Notes: generated by a model not told the origin, from the sequence alone. 64,000 nucleotides of DNA from Catenibacillus scindens (GCF_014202115.1 NZ_JACHFW010000005.1:124001-188000), one strand, 5' to 3'. Shown: positions 46,553-55,967, counted from the stretch's first letter. Program-made: numbers and translations.

Positions 46553-47008
46553 TTACATATGATCCTGATTAAACACTGTCACATTTTCAGCGTTTAAGGG
46601 AAATTCATAATAATTCACATCTTCCCGTTCATCCCAGCCAATATCCTGCCAGAACGTATTGCCCACTTTATTTTTTGTAAAAGCGATGAGGGCCACTTTG
46701 TTAATCTTTTCAGCTTTTAATGCCTCCACGGCCTGATGGGCCATCGCTTTTCCAATGCCGTGCATCCGATAATCCGACCGGACGCAGACATGATAAAAAT
46801 ATCCGGTCCTCCCATCGTGTCCACACAAAATGCTGCCTACAATCTGCCCGCCGTCTTCAGCCACCACACTGGTCCTTGGATTTCTCTCTAAAAAGCGGCA
46901 TACCCCTTCATAAGAGTCATCTATACTTCGGATACCAAAGCCTTCAATGCCAAGCCAAAGCTTTTTAAGGCCGTCATAATCCTCGATTGTCATTGTCCGA
47001 ACTGTCAT
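46553..47008 (-). CDS. GNAT acetyltransferase (YpeA-like) in the arg operon
   Basis: The 151-residue protein has a GNAT fold with RTMTIEDYDGLKKLWL at the start, acetyl-CoA motif VRSDYRMHGIGKAMAHQAVEAL, and WQDIGWDEREDVNYYEF near the end, like E. coli YpeA. Its substrate is unknown in the family. Its place between argC and argJ with short gaps (about 95 and 42 bases) could mean a role as N-acetylglutamate supplier, but ArgJ may already provide this, so it may be incidental. Confidence 0.85.
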   Translation of the reverse strand: MTVRTMTIEDYDGLKKLWLGIEGFGIRSIDDSYEGVCRFLERNPRTSVVAEDGGQIVGSILCGHDGRTGYFYHVCVRSDYRMHGIGKAMAHQAVEALKAEKINKVALIAFTKNKVGNTFWQDIGWDEREDVNYYEFPLNAENVTVFNQDHM

Positions 47009-47102
47009 TTTTCTAAAACCCTTCCTGTCAATTTGGCGTAACTATTCAGTCTGCTAAAACTGTATGCCGCCCTCATCGGCGCCATCTCATACAATGCCAG
47101 GA

Positions 47103-48143
47103 TCAGGGGAATAAAGGAACAAGGTCAAGACCTTCGTCTTCCGCCAGTCCGAACATCAGATTCATATTCTGAACCGCCTGTCCGGCAGCCCCTTTCACCA
47201 GGTTATCAATGGCGCCCATAATAATCACCCGGTGTGTTCTCGGATCCACTTTAAAGTTAATATCCACATAATTGCTGCCCTCCACCCAGCGTGTCTGAGG
47301 GCAGACATTTTCATCCAGAAGGCGGATAAACTTCTCATTGCCATAATATTTCTCATAAGCGGATCGGATCTGGGGCCAGGACACATCTTTCTTTAAGGAC
47401 GCGTAAGCAGTCACCAAAATTCCCCGGTTCATAGGAACCAGATGGGGCGTAAAGCTGATAACAACCGGCTCGCCCGCCGCATATCCAAGCTGCTCCTCGA
47501 TCTCCGGGGTATGGCGGTGGGTGCCAACGCCATAAGCCTTAATATTTTCATTGACTTCACAGTAAAGATTGTCCAACTTAGCTCCCCGGCCAGCGCCGCT
47601 TGTCCCTGATTTGGCGTCGATGATCAGCGACTGGGGATCAATAAGCCCCTCCTTCATCAGTGGGTAAGCGGACAAAATGGAGCATGTGGTGTAACAGCCT
47701 GGATTTGCCACCAAGCGGGCGCCTTTAATATCTTCCCGATTGATCTCACACAGCCCGTAAACAGCCTCTGGAATAAACTGGGGACTCTTGTGGGTAATCC
47801 CATACCACTTTTCATAAACAGCCACATCCTTAATACGGAAGTCCGCGCTCAGGTCAATGATTTTTACCTTATTTAATATGTCATCACTGACAAGGCTGGC
47901 ACAAAGTCCCTGGGGCGTCGCTGTAAAGATCACATCCACCGCCTGGGCCAGTTCTTCCATATTATCATCCATACACTTGCTGTCTACCAGTTTAAACATA
48001 TTGCCAAATACATCCGCATATTTCTTATCAATATAGCTGCGGGAACCGTACCAGACAATTTCCGCATATTTATGCCCCAGCAGAAGGCGCACTAATTCCT
48101 GTCCGGCGTAGCCTGTAGAGCCAATAATTCCAACTTTGATCAT
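47103..48143 (-). CDS. argC: N-acetyl-gamma-glutamyl-phosphate reductase
   Basis: The 346-residue protein starts MIKVGIIGSTGYAGQELVRLLLGH, a Rossmann NADPH site, has the catalytic Cys in VANPGCYTTCS, and HRHTPEIEEQL. It reduces acetylglutamyl phosphate to the semialdehyde. The Met at 48143 fits the family start; the frame opens at 48152. It is the first gene of the argC-GNAT-argJ-argB-argD operon and diverges from argG. Confidence 0.95.
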   Translation of the reverse strand: MIKVGIIGSTGYAGQELVRLLLGHKYAEIVWYGSRSYIDKKYADVFGNMFKLVDSKCMDDNMEELAQAVDVIFTATPQGLCASLVSDDILNKVKIIDLSADFRIKDVAVYEKWYGITHKSPQFIPEAVYGLCEINREDIKGARLVANPGCYTTCSILSAYPLMKEGLIDPQSLIIDAKSGTSGAGRGAKLDNLYCEVNENIKAYGVGTHRHTPEIEEQLGYAAGEPVVISFTPHLVPMNRGILVTAYASLKKDVSWPQIRSAYEKYYGNEKFIRLLDENVCPQTRWVEGSNYVDINFKVDPRTHRVIIMGAIDNLVKGAAGQAVQNMNLMFGLAEDEGLDLVPLFP

Positions 48144-48205
48144 CCATCTCATCCCATTCTGTTTTTGTATTTTTATGCATTATTTGCATCCTTAGAAAAG
48201 TATAC

Positions 48206-48241
48206 TGCATATATATTAAACCATCTCGACATGTTAGTAAA
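48206..48241 (-). promoter_or_regulatory. Predicted argC promoter overlapping a candidate ARG box
   Basis: On the minus strand TTTACT (48236-48241) and TAATAT (48213-48218) are 17 bases apart. The -10 lies inside TGCATATATATTAA (48206-48219), which matches the arginine-repressor consensus TGAAT-N4-ATTCA at eight of ten positions. Repression by ArgR with arginine would be expected. Confidence 0.5.
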
Positions 48242-48442
48242 GACAATTTTTTCATAACTTTCTTCTAAAAATTTTTCATTTCATTGTCTATTCTGCCGAT
48301 TATCGCGATTTTAGGAAATCAAAAAAACTCTGGATATTTCAGGCTTTTCCCTGCCCTTTTCCCTTTTCACCCAAAAAATTGCATAATCTCCATAAGATAT
48401 ACAGATAAAATTTATAAAAATTCATTTGCTTCAAAAAAGGTA

Positions 48443-48471
48443 TTGCATTTTTATTCATATTCGTGTATATT
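48443..48471 (+). promoter_or_regulatory. Predicted argG promoter overlapping a candidate ARG box
   Basis: TTGCAT (48443-48448) and TATATT (48466-48471) are 17 bases apart. The -35 lies in TGCATTTTTATTCA (48444-48457), which matches the ARG-box consensus TGAAT-N4-ATTCA at nine of ten positions. Arginine-dependent repression is likely. Confidence 0.6.
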
Positions 48472-48476
48472 ATAGA

Positions 48477-48510
48477 GGACGTCATAATACTTTATTATTA
48501 TGACGTTTCC
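48477..48510. repeat. Palindrome at the 5' end of the argG transcript
   Basis: Arms CGTCATAATA and TATTATGACG, with flanking GGA and TTTCC, form a 34-base inverted repeat that starts at the predicted transcription start of argG. It is nearly the same as the perfect palindrome at 3298-3332 after efp. Confidence 0.75.
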
Positions 48511-48539
48511 TGCTCATTAAACGTTTTGGAGGTACATAT

Positions 48540-49766
48540 ATGAAAGAGAAAGTTGTTTTAGCATATTCCGGCGGTCTGGATACAACCGCAATTATTCCAT
48601 GGTTAAAGGAGACTTTTGATTATGACGTTGTCTGCTGCTGCATCGACTGCGGTCAGGGCAATGAGCTGGATGGCCTGGAACAGCGGGCAAAGATGTCCGG
48701 CGCGTCTAAATTATATATTGAAAATGTTATTGACGAGTTTTGCGACGATTTTATCGTGCCATGTGTGCAGGCAGACGCTGTATACGAAAATAAATATCTT
48801 CTTGGCACAAGTATGGCCCGCCCGGTCATCGCCAAAAAACTTGTGGAGATTGCCCGCAAAGAAGGCGCTGTAGCTATCTGTCACGGTGCCACCGGCAAAG
48901 GCAATGACCAGATCCGCTTTGAGCTTGGCATTACAGCCCTTGCTCCAGACATTAAGATTATCGCTCCGTGGCGTATGACGGATGTGTGGACGATGCAGTC
49001 CCGTGAAGATGAGATTGAATACTGCAAAAAACACGGCATTGATCTCCCCTTCTCACCGGATTCCAGCTACAGCCGCGACCGTAACCTCTGGCACATCAGC
49101 CATGAGGGCCTTGAGCTGGAAGATCCTGCCAATGAGCCCAACTACGATCATCTCCTTGTACTGAGCGTAACTCCTGAAAAAGCGCCAGATGAGCCGGAAT
49201 ACGTGACTATGACTTTTGAAAAAGGCGTTCCTAAGAGTATTAACGGCAAAGAAATGAAAGTTTCAGAAATTATTATGAAGTTAAACGAGCTGGGCGGAAA
49301 GCATGGCATCGGCATCATTGATATTGTGGAGAACCGCGTTGTCGGCATGAAGTCCCGCGGTGTTTACGAAACCCCCGGCGGAACCATTCTTATGGAAGCC
49401 CACCGCCAGTTAGAGGAACTGATCTTAGACCGGGCAACAATGGAAGTGAAAAAAGAGATGGGCAACAAGCTGGCTCAGGTTGTTTACGAAGGCAAGTGGT
49501 TCACCCCCCTGCGTGAAGCCATCCAGGCATTTGTAGAATCCACCCAGCAGTATGTCACCGGCGAAGTTAAGTTTAAACTGTATAAGGGCAACATTATCAA
49601 AGCCGGCACCACATCCCCATATTCCTTATACAGCGAATCTCTCGCAAGCTTTACTACCGGCGATCTTTATGACCACCATGACGCTTCCGGGTTCATTAAC
49701 CTGTTTGGACTGCCGTTAAAAGTCCGTGCCATGAAACTTATGGAAGCAAAGACAAATAATAAATAA
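48540..49766 (+). CDS. argG: Argininosuccinate synthase
   Basis: The 408-residue enzyme starts MKEKVVLAYSGGLDTTAIIPWL with the PP-loop SGGLDT, and has GATGKGNDQIRFE and SPDSSYSRDRNLWHIS. It joins citrulline and aspartate. It is divergent from the argC operon, has Shine-Dalgarno GGAGG, and is monocistronic with a terminator at 49775-49814. argH and argF are not in the window. Confidence 0.97.
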   Translation: MKEKVVLAYSGGLDTTAIIPWLKETFDYDVVCCCIDCGQGNELDGLEQRAKMSGASKLYIENVIDEFCDDFIVPCVQADAVYENKYLLGTSMARPVIAKKLVEIARKEGAVAICHGATGKGNDQIRFELGITALAPDIKIIAPWRMTDVWTMQSREDEIEYCKKHGIDLPFSPDSSYSRDRNLWHISHEGLELEDPANEPNYDHLLVLSVTPEKAPDEPEYVTMTFEKGVPKSINGKEMKVSEIIMKLNELGGKHGIGIIDIVENRVVGMKSRGVYETPGGTILMEAHRQLEELILDRATMEVKKEMGNKLAQVVYEGKWFTPLREAIQAFVESTQQYVTGEVKFKLYKGNIIKAGTTSPYSLYSESLASFTTGDLYDHHDASGFINLFGLPLKVRAMKLMEAKTNNK

Positions 49767-49774
49767 GCTATAGG

Positions 49775-49814
49775 AAGGGCCCGTCACAAAAGATGATCTT
49801 TTGCGGCGGGCCTT
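49775..49814. terminator. Bidirectional terminator between argG and the ABC operon
   Basis: Arms AAGGGCCCGTCACAAAAGA and ATCTTTTGCGGCGGGCCTT form a stem of about 18 pairs with small mismatches. It lies between the converging argG and the ABC ATPase gene. The U-run is weak (TTATTACCTT), but the stem is strong. Confidence 0.7.
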
Positions 49815-49820
49815 ATTACC

Positions 49821-50855
49821 TTAACCTTCCATAAAAATCTTTTCTTCACTCTGAGGCTGATAAATCCGCTCTCCGTCCCGGTTAAAATACAGAATTTTGC
49901 TGGACGGAATGTAGAGAAGGACATGGTTGTCAATATTTTCCCAGGAATTTTCACCCTTCACGTGGAGACGGCCTAATTTCGTCTTAACATCATAGAGGAT
50001 ATCGCTGCCCATTGGCTCAGAGACATTAACTGTTCCCGCCAGTTCAATTCCCTTTTCCTTTTTCTGGGAAAGATCCCGGACAATCTGTATATCTTCCGGG
50101 CGGATGCTGACATAGCCGAAATCTGTTGTAATAATATTGGCCGGGGGATTTCCGATAAATCCGGCGACAAAAATATGATTTGGATTGGTGTACATCTCTT
50201 TTGGGGATCCCTGCTGAACAATGTGGCCCTCATTAAACAGCACAATGTGATCACCCATAGTCATAGCCTCGGTCTGGTCATGGGTAACGTAGACAAAGGT
50301 TGTCCCAAGCTGTTTGTGAAGATTTAAAATGCTGTGGCGCATCTGATTTCTCAGCTTGGCATCCAGATTGGACAGGGGTTCATCCATTAAAAATACTTCC
50401 GGATTTTTGACAATCGCTCTGGCAAGTGCCACTCTCTGGCGCTGTCCGCCGGACATCTGTCCGGGCAATTTTTTATACTGGTCTTCCAGCTCAACCGTTT
50501 TTAGGGCCTCCATGACTTTCTGGTGGCGTTCTTCTTTTGGCACCTTTTTGATTTTTAAGCTGTACTCGACATTTTTATAAGCGGTCATGTGGGGATAAAG
50601 GGCATAGTTTTGGAAAACCATGGCCACCTTCCGGTCTTTCGGCTCCACATTGGTCATGTCCTGCCCGGAAATCCATATTTCCCCCGCATCGCTTGTCTCA
50701 AGGCCGCTTAAAATCCGCAGCAGAGTGGACTTTCCGCAGCCGGAGGGGCCAAGAATAATTGTAAAAGAGCCATCCGGTATATTCAAATCAATATCTTTAA
50801 GAACTTCCGTTTTATCAAATGCTTTGCTGATTCCTTTAATTTCAATATTACCCAT
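49821..50855 (-). CDS. ABC importer ATPase (MalK/UgpC type)
   Basis: The 344-residue ATPase has Walker A GPSGCGKST (about 37-45), signature MSGGQRQRVALARA, Walker B VFLMDEPLSNLDA and switch His in THDQTEAM. A C-terminal TOBE-like domain spans about 235-344. Proteins of this group energise sugar or glycerol-phosphate importers and can be shared. Here the gene is the last in an operon with two permeases and a binding protein. It starts two bases after the phosphatase gene, so it is dedicated to this importer. Confidence 0.93.
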   Translation of the reverse strand: MGNIEIKGISKAFDKTEVLKDIDLNIPDGSFTIILGPSGCGKSTLLRILSGLETSDAGEIWISGQDMTNVEPKDRKVAMVFQNYALYPHMTAYKNVEYSLKIKKVPKEERHQKVMEALKTVELEDQYKKLPGQMSGGQRQRVALARAIVKNPEVFLMDEPLSNLDAKLRNQMRHSILNLHKQLGTTFVYVTHDQTEAMTMGDHIVLFNEGHIVQQGSPKEMYTNPNHIFVAGFIGNPPANIITTDFGYVSIRPEDIQIVRDLSQKKEKGIELAGTVNVSEPMGSDILYDVKTKLGRLHVKGENSWENIDNHVLLYIPSSKILYFNRDGERIYQPQSEEKIFMEG

Positions 50856-50856
50856 A

Positions 50857-51582
50857 TTATTCCTCCAGCATTTTCTTCCTTATATTTTCAATTTCCTCAT
50901 CGGTAACGCCAATGGCTCTCATATAATTCACCGGGCCGTCATAGCGTTCGTCAAGATAATCCAGAGTCCGGCGCATTGTATTTGGATCAGATTCAAAAAT
51001 TTCCACAGGAATATGTTTCAGGCCGCTCTCCTCAAGCTGCTTTAACTGTTTTGCCGTCACTTCCTTGTTATTTTCCCCGGAAGCAGCGTAATCAGCGATG
51101 ATCTGTTCTTCACAGACATCACAGGCGGCAAGGATGAGCATGGCGGTCAGGCCAGTCCGGTCTTTTCCCGCACTGCAGTGGAAAATAATACCGTCATCTT
51201 CCCCGGAAATGATCCTCAGTTCTCTCCTAAGGGCGTCCTGATGATTTTCCAGAATGTCTATATATAATGTGTATAAAAGATCTTTCGGCTTACATTTCAG
51301 ATCCACCGATCCCTCAATAGGAATAGCGTAATAAACCAGGTAATTGTGATCGTAAAAAGGATCTGTGGACTTTTTCTCCATGGAAGACCTAAGATCAATG
51401 CTGGCCCGGATGCCGTAATCTTCCAGACAGCTCAACTCATTGTCTGTCAGCAGGGAAAGATCCCCGCCTCTTAACAGTCTGTGTTTTTTTAAGGAAACGC
51501 CGTCTTTATTCACATACCCGCCAAGCTCACGGATATTATTGGCAATTTTAAAATCCATGGGAGCGTTTGCTGTATAAGTCAT
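50857..51582 (-). CDS. Tyrosine-type/phosphoinositide-like phosphatase in the ABC operon
   Basis: The 241-residue protein has the catalytic loop HCSAGKDRTGL (Cys-136, Arg-142), with Lys and Asp inside it as in the LipA-like protein tyrosine/phosphoinositide phosphatases (PF13350). The start has NIRELGGYVNKDG and LLRGGDLS, the typical N-terminal signature. There is no signal peptide, so it acts in the cytosol. Sitting between a permease and the ATPase, it probably removes phosphate from an imported compound. Protein-tyrosine phosphatase activity is an alternative. Confidence 0.88.
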   Translation of the reverse strand: MTYTANAPMDFKIANNIRELGGYVNKDGVSLKKHRLLRGGDLSLLTDNELSCLEDYGIRASIDLRSSMEKKSTDPFYDHNYLVYYAIPIEGSVDLKCKPKDLLYTLYIDILENHQDALRRELRIISGEDDGIIFHCSAGKDRTGLTAMLILAACDVCEEQIIADYAASGENNKEVTAKQLKQLEESGLKHIPVEIFESDPNTMRRTLDYLDERYDGPVNYMRAIGVTDEEIENIRKKMLEE

Positions 51583-52394
51583 TATTTAATTCCGCCTTTC
51601 ATAAATGAACTGATAATTTTGCGGCTCATAAAAATATAAACGATCAAAATGGGGATGGTGGATATGGTGGCCGCGGCCATAGACGCCCCCCACATGTTTG
51701 TATCCGTTCCTGTAAAGGACTTTAAGCCGATCTGTATAGGCTTTACCTCATCGGTACGTGCCACAAGAGTAGGCCACAAATAATCATTCCATGCCGTGAT
51801 CACAAGGACAATACCAAGGGAGGCAATACTTGACTTCATATTTGGAAGGACAATATCCTTCAAAATCTGCAGCTCACTGCTACCGTCCATCCTCGCCGCA
51901 TCAATGAGCGCCTTAGGTATGGAATTAAAGTTTTGGTACATAGAAATATTGGCAAATACAGAACAGCAATGGGGAAGAATCATGGCAAATAAAGTGTTGT
52001 TTAACCCCATATTAATAATTTCTACATAGTTAGGAATCATAATGGCCTGCACAGGTATCAGCCAGGTAATGGATAAAATCCCGTACACCACTATTTTTCC
52101 CTTAAAATTCCACCGGGTAAAAGCGTAGGCAAAAAGCACCGCCACAACAAGCTGGATCACAGCCGTTCCAAGGCTGACAACAACGGAATTAAGCATCATG
52201 CGAAAAAGAGGAACGGTAGTAAAAGCGTCAATATAATTACTGAAAGACGGCTGGGTAGTGATCATGGAATATCCGAAAATCTCCGGACTGCTCTTTAAGG
52301 ATGAAATGATCATCCAGTAAATGGGGAACAGGGCAAGGAAAGATAAAAGAATCAAAATCACATGACCGGATACTCTGGATAATTTCTTTGTCAT
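51582..52394 (-). CDS. ABC importer permease, MalG/UgpE type
   Basis: The 270-residue membrane protein has six predicted helices and the coupling motif IDAARMDGSSELQILKDIVLPNMKS (EAA-type loop, here starting with Asp-Ala-Ala). It belongs to the carbohydrate-uptake-1 permease family. It is translated just after the first permease and overlaps the phosphatase start by one base. Confidence 0.93.
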   Translation of the reverse strand: MTKKLSRVSGHVILILLSFLALFPIYWMIISSLKSSPEIFGYSMITTQPSFSNYIDAFTTVPLFRMMLNSVVVSLGTAVIQLVVAVLFAYAFTRWNFKGKIVVYGILSITWLIPVQAIMIPNYVEIINMGLNNTLFAMILPHCCSVFANISMYQNFNSIPKALIDAARMDGSSELQILKDIVLPNMKSSIASLGIVLVITAWNDYLWPTLVARTDEVKPIQIGLKSFTGTDTNMWGASMAAATISTIPILIVYIFMSRKIISSFMKGGIK

Positions 52395-52409
52395 TTCACT
52401 GCACCTCCT

Positions 52410-53375
52410 TTAATTGTCATAAAATGCCAGACGATTAGAAATCTTTTGAAGCACAAGGGCAATGATCCCAAAAATCACAAGGAATACAAGGGCCGCCGCC
52501 GCGCTGACACCTACGTTGGAATTTCCAAAAGCATATTTATAGATCAGATAGTAAATGTTTGTGGATGTTCCGTAAGGACCGCCCTGGGTGAGGACGTCAA
52601 TATAAGAAAAGGTCCACTGACTGGCAAAAAGAATGCTCATCATAATCATTAACATCATTGTAGGGGACAAAAGAGGCACTGTAATATCAATAAATCTGCG
52701 GAACCCGCCGGAGCCGTCCATTTTGGCCGCCTCATAATACTCCGGGCTCACATTGCTGATAGCTGCGGAAAACATTAAGGTGGCGAAGCCGATCATCTTC
52801 CAGCCGGTGATCAGAGCGATCATAAGCCTAGCCAGCCCTTCCGTCTGAAAGAAATTAATGCCATTTTCAAGAAATCCCGCTGAAACAAGGAGGTGATTGA
52901 CCAGACCGTTAGTCTGATGTAAAAGCCACTGAAACACTGTAGCTGTGGCCACCGGCGGCATGATCATAGGCAAAAAGATCAGCGCGCGGTAAATCCACTG
53001 GGTGCGGGGCTTCAGGTTTTGAAGGAGCGCCGCGATGATCACCGGAAGAATAACCGCGAAGGGCAGCATCATTAAAATATAATAAAATGTGTTGAGAATC
53101 GCCGAGCCAAATTCCGGCGCGTTAAACAGCTCCGTGAAATTGCTCAGCCCGGTAAATTCCGGCATTGTTCCCGGCAGCATATTCCAGTCATAAAGGGTAT
53201 ACATAAGCGTCTGGATCAAAGGTTTGAGCATCCAGAACACAATAATAAGGATGGTAGGCAGCAAAAAAAGCCACGGTTTTATTTTTGACGAAATTTTTAC
53301 CGGACGCTTTGCGGCTGTTTTTCTCATTGCCATATTGATCTGGACTCCCGTCTGTTTTTTAACCATTTCTGTCAT
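52410..53375 (-). CDS. ABC importer permease, MalF/UgpA type
   Basis: The 321-residue protein has six membrane segments and the coupling loop YYEAAKMDGSGGFRRFIDI. The start at 53375 is chosen because GGAG precedes it; the longer frame to 53504 reads through a hairpin and is rejected. Downstream is the second permease, 15 bases away. Confidence 0.92.
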   Translation of the reverse strand: MTEMVKKQTGVQINMAMRKTAAKRPVKISSKIKPWLFLLPTILIIVFWMLKPLIQTLMYTLYDWNMLPGTMPEFTGLSNFTELFNAPEFGSAILNTFYYILMMLPFAVILPVIIAALLQNLKPRTQWIYRALIFLPMIMPPVATATVFQWLLHQTNGLVNHLLVSAGFLENGINFFQTEGLARLMIALITGWKMIGFATLMFSAAISNVSPEYYEAAKMDGSGGFRRFIDITVPLLSPTMMLMIMMSILFASQWTFSYIDVLTQGGPYGTSTNIYYLIYKYAFGNSNVGVSAAAALVFLVIFGIIALVLQKISNRLAFYDN

Positions 53376-53402
53376 TGTTTTTCTCCATATCCCATAAAAT
53401 TT

Positions 53403-53433
53403 GCGGGGAAACAAAGAGGAAGTGTTTCCCCGC
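53403..53433 (-). other. Hairpin between the binding-protein and permease genes
   Basis: Arms GCGGGGAAACA (53403-53413) and TGTTTCCCCGC (53423-53433) form a perfect 11-base-pair stem in the 131-base gap between the two genes. It has no U-run on the minus strand. Such hairpins often stabilise the upstream mRNA so that the binding protein is made in excess. Confidence 0.75.
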
Positions 53434-53506
53434 GCCGCAAAATTATTAAAGTTTGCTCCGCGCCGGATGCTGCTGTGCCCACCGGCGCAAAAACCGTTAC
53501 ACAAGA

Positions 53507-54901
53507 TTACTGCTGGATGTACTGATTCATCTGATCCTGATATTCCTGCAGAGTCTGTGCCACATCCGCGTCGGTAGTCAGAGCTTTTGTGGACATATCC
53601 GCGTATAATGTGGTCAATTCTGCCGCGTGGTCTCCAGGCCAGATGGTTGCCGGCTGTACATCGGCAAGACGTTCAATGTTTGCCGCGATGATCGGATTGG
53701 CATCAACAAAATCTTTCAGATAGTTCTCATCTTCCGCGAGATAAGGGCGCAGAGGCAGGTAGCCGATCTCTGATGTAATGATAGTATAACCCTCATCACC
53801 GGTCACATATTTAATAACTTCCCAGATTGCCTGAGCTTTCTGCTCACTGTCCGGACGTACGACAATGGCACTTCCGGAGTTTGTCGGCACAGAAGCCTGG
53901 CCATTAAAGCCTGGCATAGGATAACCGTAAAGGGTCCATCCGGCAGTCTCTGCCGCGCTGACAAAAGAAGTGTAGACGGATGTGGACTGGATATGCATAG
54001 CCGCTTCCCCGGAAGCAAATGCCTGCATAGCTTCTGTATCTGTACCACCTACAGCTACGCCGTCGGTGTAGAATTTCTTCCATGTCTCAAACGCCTGAAT
54101 ACCTTTCTCGCTGGCAAATTCAACAGCAGTGCGGTCATCATTAAGGACTTTTGCGCCATTGGAGTATAAGATACTGTCAGTTACCCATCCGGTAGAGTTT
54201 GACGGTGACAGAGCAAGGCCATATTTTCCGGTAGCTTCTTTGATCTGTACGCACCAGTCATAAAGTTCATCCCAGTCTGCCGGAGCCTGTGTGGGATCAA
54301 TTCCTGCCTGCTCTAAGAGATCGCCGTTGATGTAAAGCATCGGCGTACTGAAAGTAAAGGCAAGGCCGTACATTTTGTCATCCACTTTCCCAAGATTCAG
54401 GCAGTTTTCCGGAATGCCTTCAAAGTGGGCGTCCAGCTCTTCCTGGGGGAATACATCCTCGAAAGCGGAAATGCCAAGGGTATCTCTGTCTCCGTCAATT
54501 CCGGCAAAATAAGCCTGTACAATGTCCACCTGCTGGCCGGCCTTCACGTCCGTCTCTGCTTTCGTGCCGGTATCGTCGGCTACAAATTCAAGAATGACGC
54601 CTTTTTCCTTGCCGACGCCGTTATTAAAGTTATCCATCATCGTCTGGAATCCGGTTCCAAAGGCCGGGCTGGCATAACTGTAGGAATAAAATTTAACAGT
54701 CACAGGATTTTCCGGGTCCAGAAGATTTTCTGACCATGTTACGTCACCGGAAGCGTCTGCCTGGGAAGCATCCGCGGCAGTTCCCGCTTGTCCCGATGTA
54801 TTGGCAGTTGTGTCGCCGGCGGCCACAGACTGGCATCCGGCAGCGATTCCCGCCAGCAGTGATAAACTAAGTCCCATTGTCAAAATCTTTTTTAACTTCA
54901 T
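53507..54901 (-). CDS. ABC importer solute-binding lipoprotein (UgpB-like)
   Basis: The 464-residue protein starts with a lipoprotein signal and lipobox AAGC (Cys-23), followed by a Ser/Thr/Ala linker. The body has the SBP_bac family pattern (PVTVKFYSYSYASPAFGTGFQTMMDNFN, AFASGEAAMHIQSTSVYTSF). It would bind the substrate at the outer membrane face. The ligand cannot be read, but it shares the operon with a phosphodiesterase and a phosphatase, so a phosphorylated sugar or glycerol compound is plausible. Confidence 0.9.
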   Translation of the reverse strand: MKLKKILTMGLSLSLLAGIAAGCQSVAAGDTTANTSGQAGTAADASQADASGDVTWSENLLDPENPVTVKFYSYSYASPAFGTGFQTMMDNFNNGVGKEKGVILEFVADDTGTKAETDVKAGQQVDIVQAYFAGIDGDRDTLGISAFEDVFPQEELDAHFEGIPENCLNLGKVDDKMYGLAFTFSTPMLYINGDLLEQAGIDPTQAPADWDELYDWCVQIKEATGKYGLALSPSNSTGWVTDSILYSNGAKVLNDDRTAVEFASEKGIQAFETWKKFYTDGVAVGGTDTEAMQAFASGEAAMHIQSTSVYTSFVSAAETAGWTLYGYPMPGFNGQASVPTNSGSAIVVRPDSEQKAQAIWEVIKYVTGDEGYTIITSEIGYLPLRPYLAEDENYLKDFVDANPIIAANIERLADVQPATIWPGDHAAELTTLYADMSTKALTTDADVAQTLQEYQDQMNQYIQQ

Positions 54902-54954
54902 GTTTGTTCTCCTTTTCGTCTTTCTTACAGGTTTTAACGGTTAAGTTTAAGTTT

Positions 54955-55785
54955 TTAATCTTCGTGGTCAAGCTTCTTTAATTCCTCAGCGAAAATATCC
55001 AGGGGCATTTCCACAACGGCCCGGTCCCGGGCCATTGTTTCCTGATGGACAGAAATGGCGCGATCCCGGATCTCTACCACTGAGAAACCGCTTTTATCAG
55101 TAAAAGCCAGATTATTTTTCCGGATTTCCAGGGAAAAGGCGGCGGAATCCGCGGTGGACTGGAAAATCCCCTGATCCATATTGACAGCGTTGGTATGGGT
55201 ATGTCCGCAGAACACGGCGAAGGCATCGCTTTCTTTTAAAATCTTCATAACATCTTTTCCGTTTTTCGCGGCCATAGTATCACCGCCTGTGGCAGCCCAA
55301 AACAGTGGATGATGTAAAAATACAATGCTCCCTTTGCCGTAAGGCTCTTTTAATGTTTCTTTCAGCCAGTCAAGCTCCTGTTCCACAATAAAACCGGACT
55401 CTTTTCCCGGAACCGCGGAATCCAGCATGATCAGACGATAGCCGTCAACGTATTGGATATAATAATAAGGCTCTGTTTTTTCTTCATTAAACATCCCTTT
55501 GTAAAAGGCGTCCTTTTCATCGTGATTGCCAAGAACATAAAAAAGCTGTACATTCTGAGGAATTTTATTCCGCAAAATTTCATTCAAATATGTATAGTCC
55601 TGAGCAACACCCTCATGAACAAGATCGCCGGTGACAACAACAAAATCTACGCCGTCCCAATCTGTCTCCTCAAGCATTCTTTCCATTCCGGGAACAATAC
55701 TTTCTATCTGTCCCAGCATAGCGTCAATCCCGCTGTTGTCATAGGCTTTGCGGACATGGGTATCGGTTAAATGAATAAATTTCAT
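54955..55785 (-). CDS. Calcineurin-like phosphodiesterase (CpdA/GpdQ type)
   Basis: The 276-residue metallophosphoesterase has the class III motifs in order: Asp-8 and His-10 (TDTH), Asp-54 (VTGDL), GNHD at 86-89, HH at 158-159 and GHTH at 194-197. Relatives cleave cyclic nucleotides or glycerophosphodiesters (GpdQ). There is no signal peptide. As first gene of the operon, 53 bases upstream of the binding protein, it probably acts on the imported compound. Confidence 0.9.
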   Translation of the reverse strand: MKFIHLTDTHVRKAYDNSGIDAMLGQIESIVPGMERMLEETDWDGVDFVVVTGDLVHEGVAQDYTYLNEILRNKIPQNVQLFYVLGNHDEKDAFYKGMFNEEKTEPYYYIQYVDGYRLIMLDSAVPGKESGFIVEQELDWLKETLKEPYGKGSIVFLHHPLFWAATGGDTMAAKNGKDVMKILKESDAFAVFCGHTHTNAVNMDQGIFQSTADSAAFSLEIRKNNLAFTDKSGFSVVEIRDRAISVHQETMARDRAVVEMPLDIFAEELKKLDHED

Positions 55786-55894
55786 ACGTATCCTCCTTGC
55801 AAATCTGTAATGGATCTACTGCTCACCGCCTTAATGGCGGGAGGCATCTCCCATCGGATATATTCAACTCACAGTCATTATTTTATTCGTTCGC

Positions 55895-55907
55895 GGAATT
55901 TTATTCC
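55895..55907. promoter_or_regulatory. Candidate RpiR operator 1
   Basis: The palindrome GGAATTTTATTCC lies 110 bases upstream of the phosphodiesterase start. Its only difference from operator 2 is the central base. Confidence 0.65.
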
Positions 55908-55967
55908 ACCAATTTTCCATAAAACTTTATTAAAATCTATGTAAAACATCTTTTTAGTAGCTTTTAC

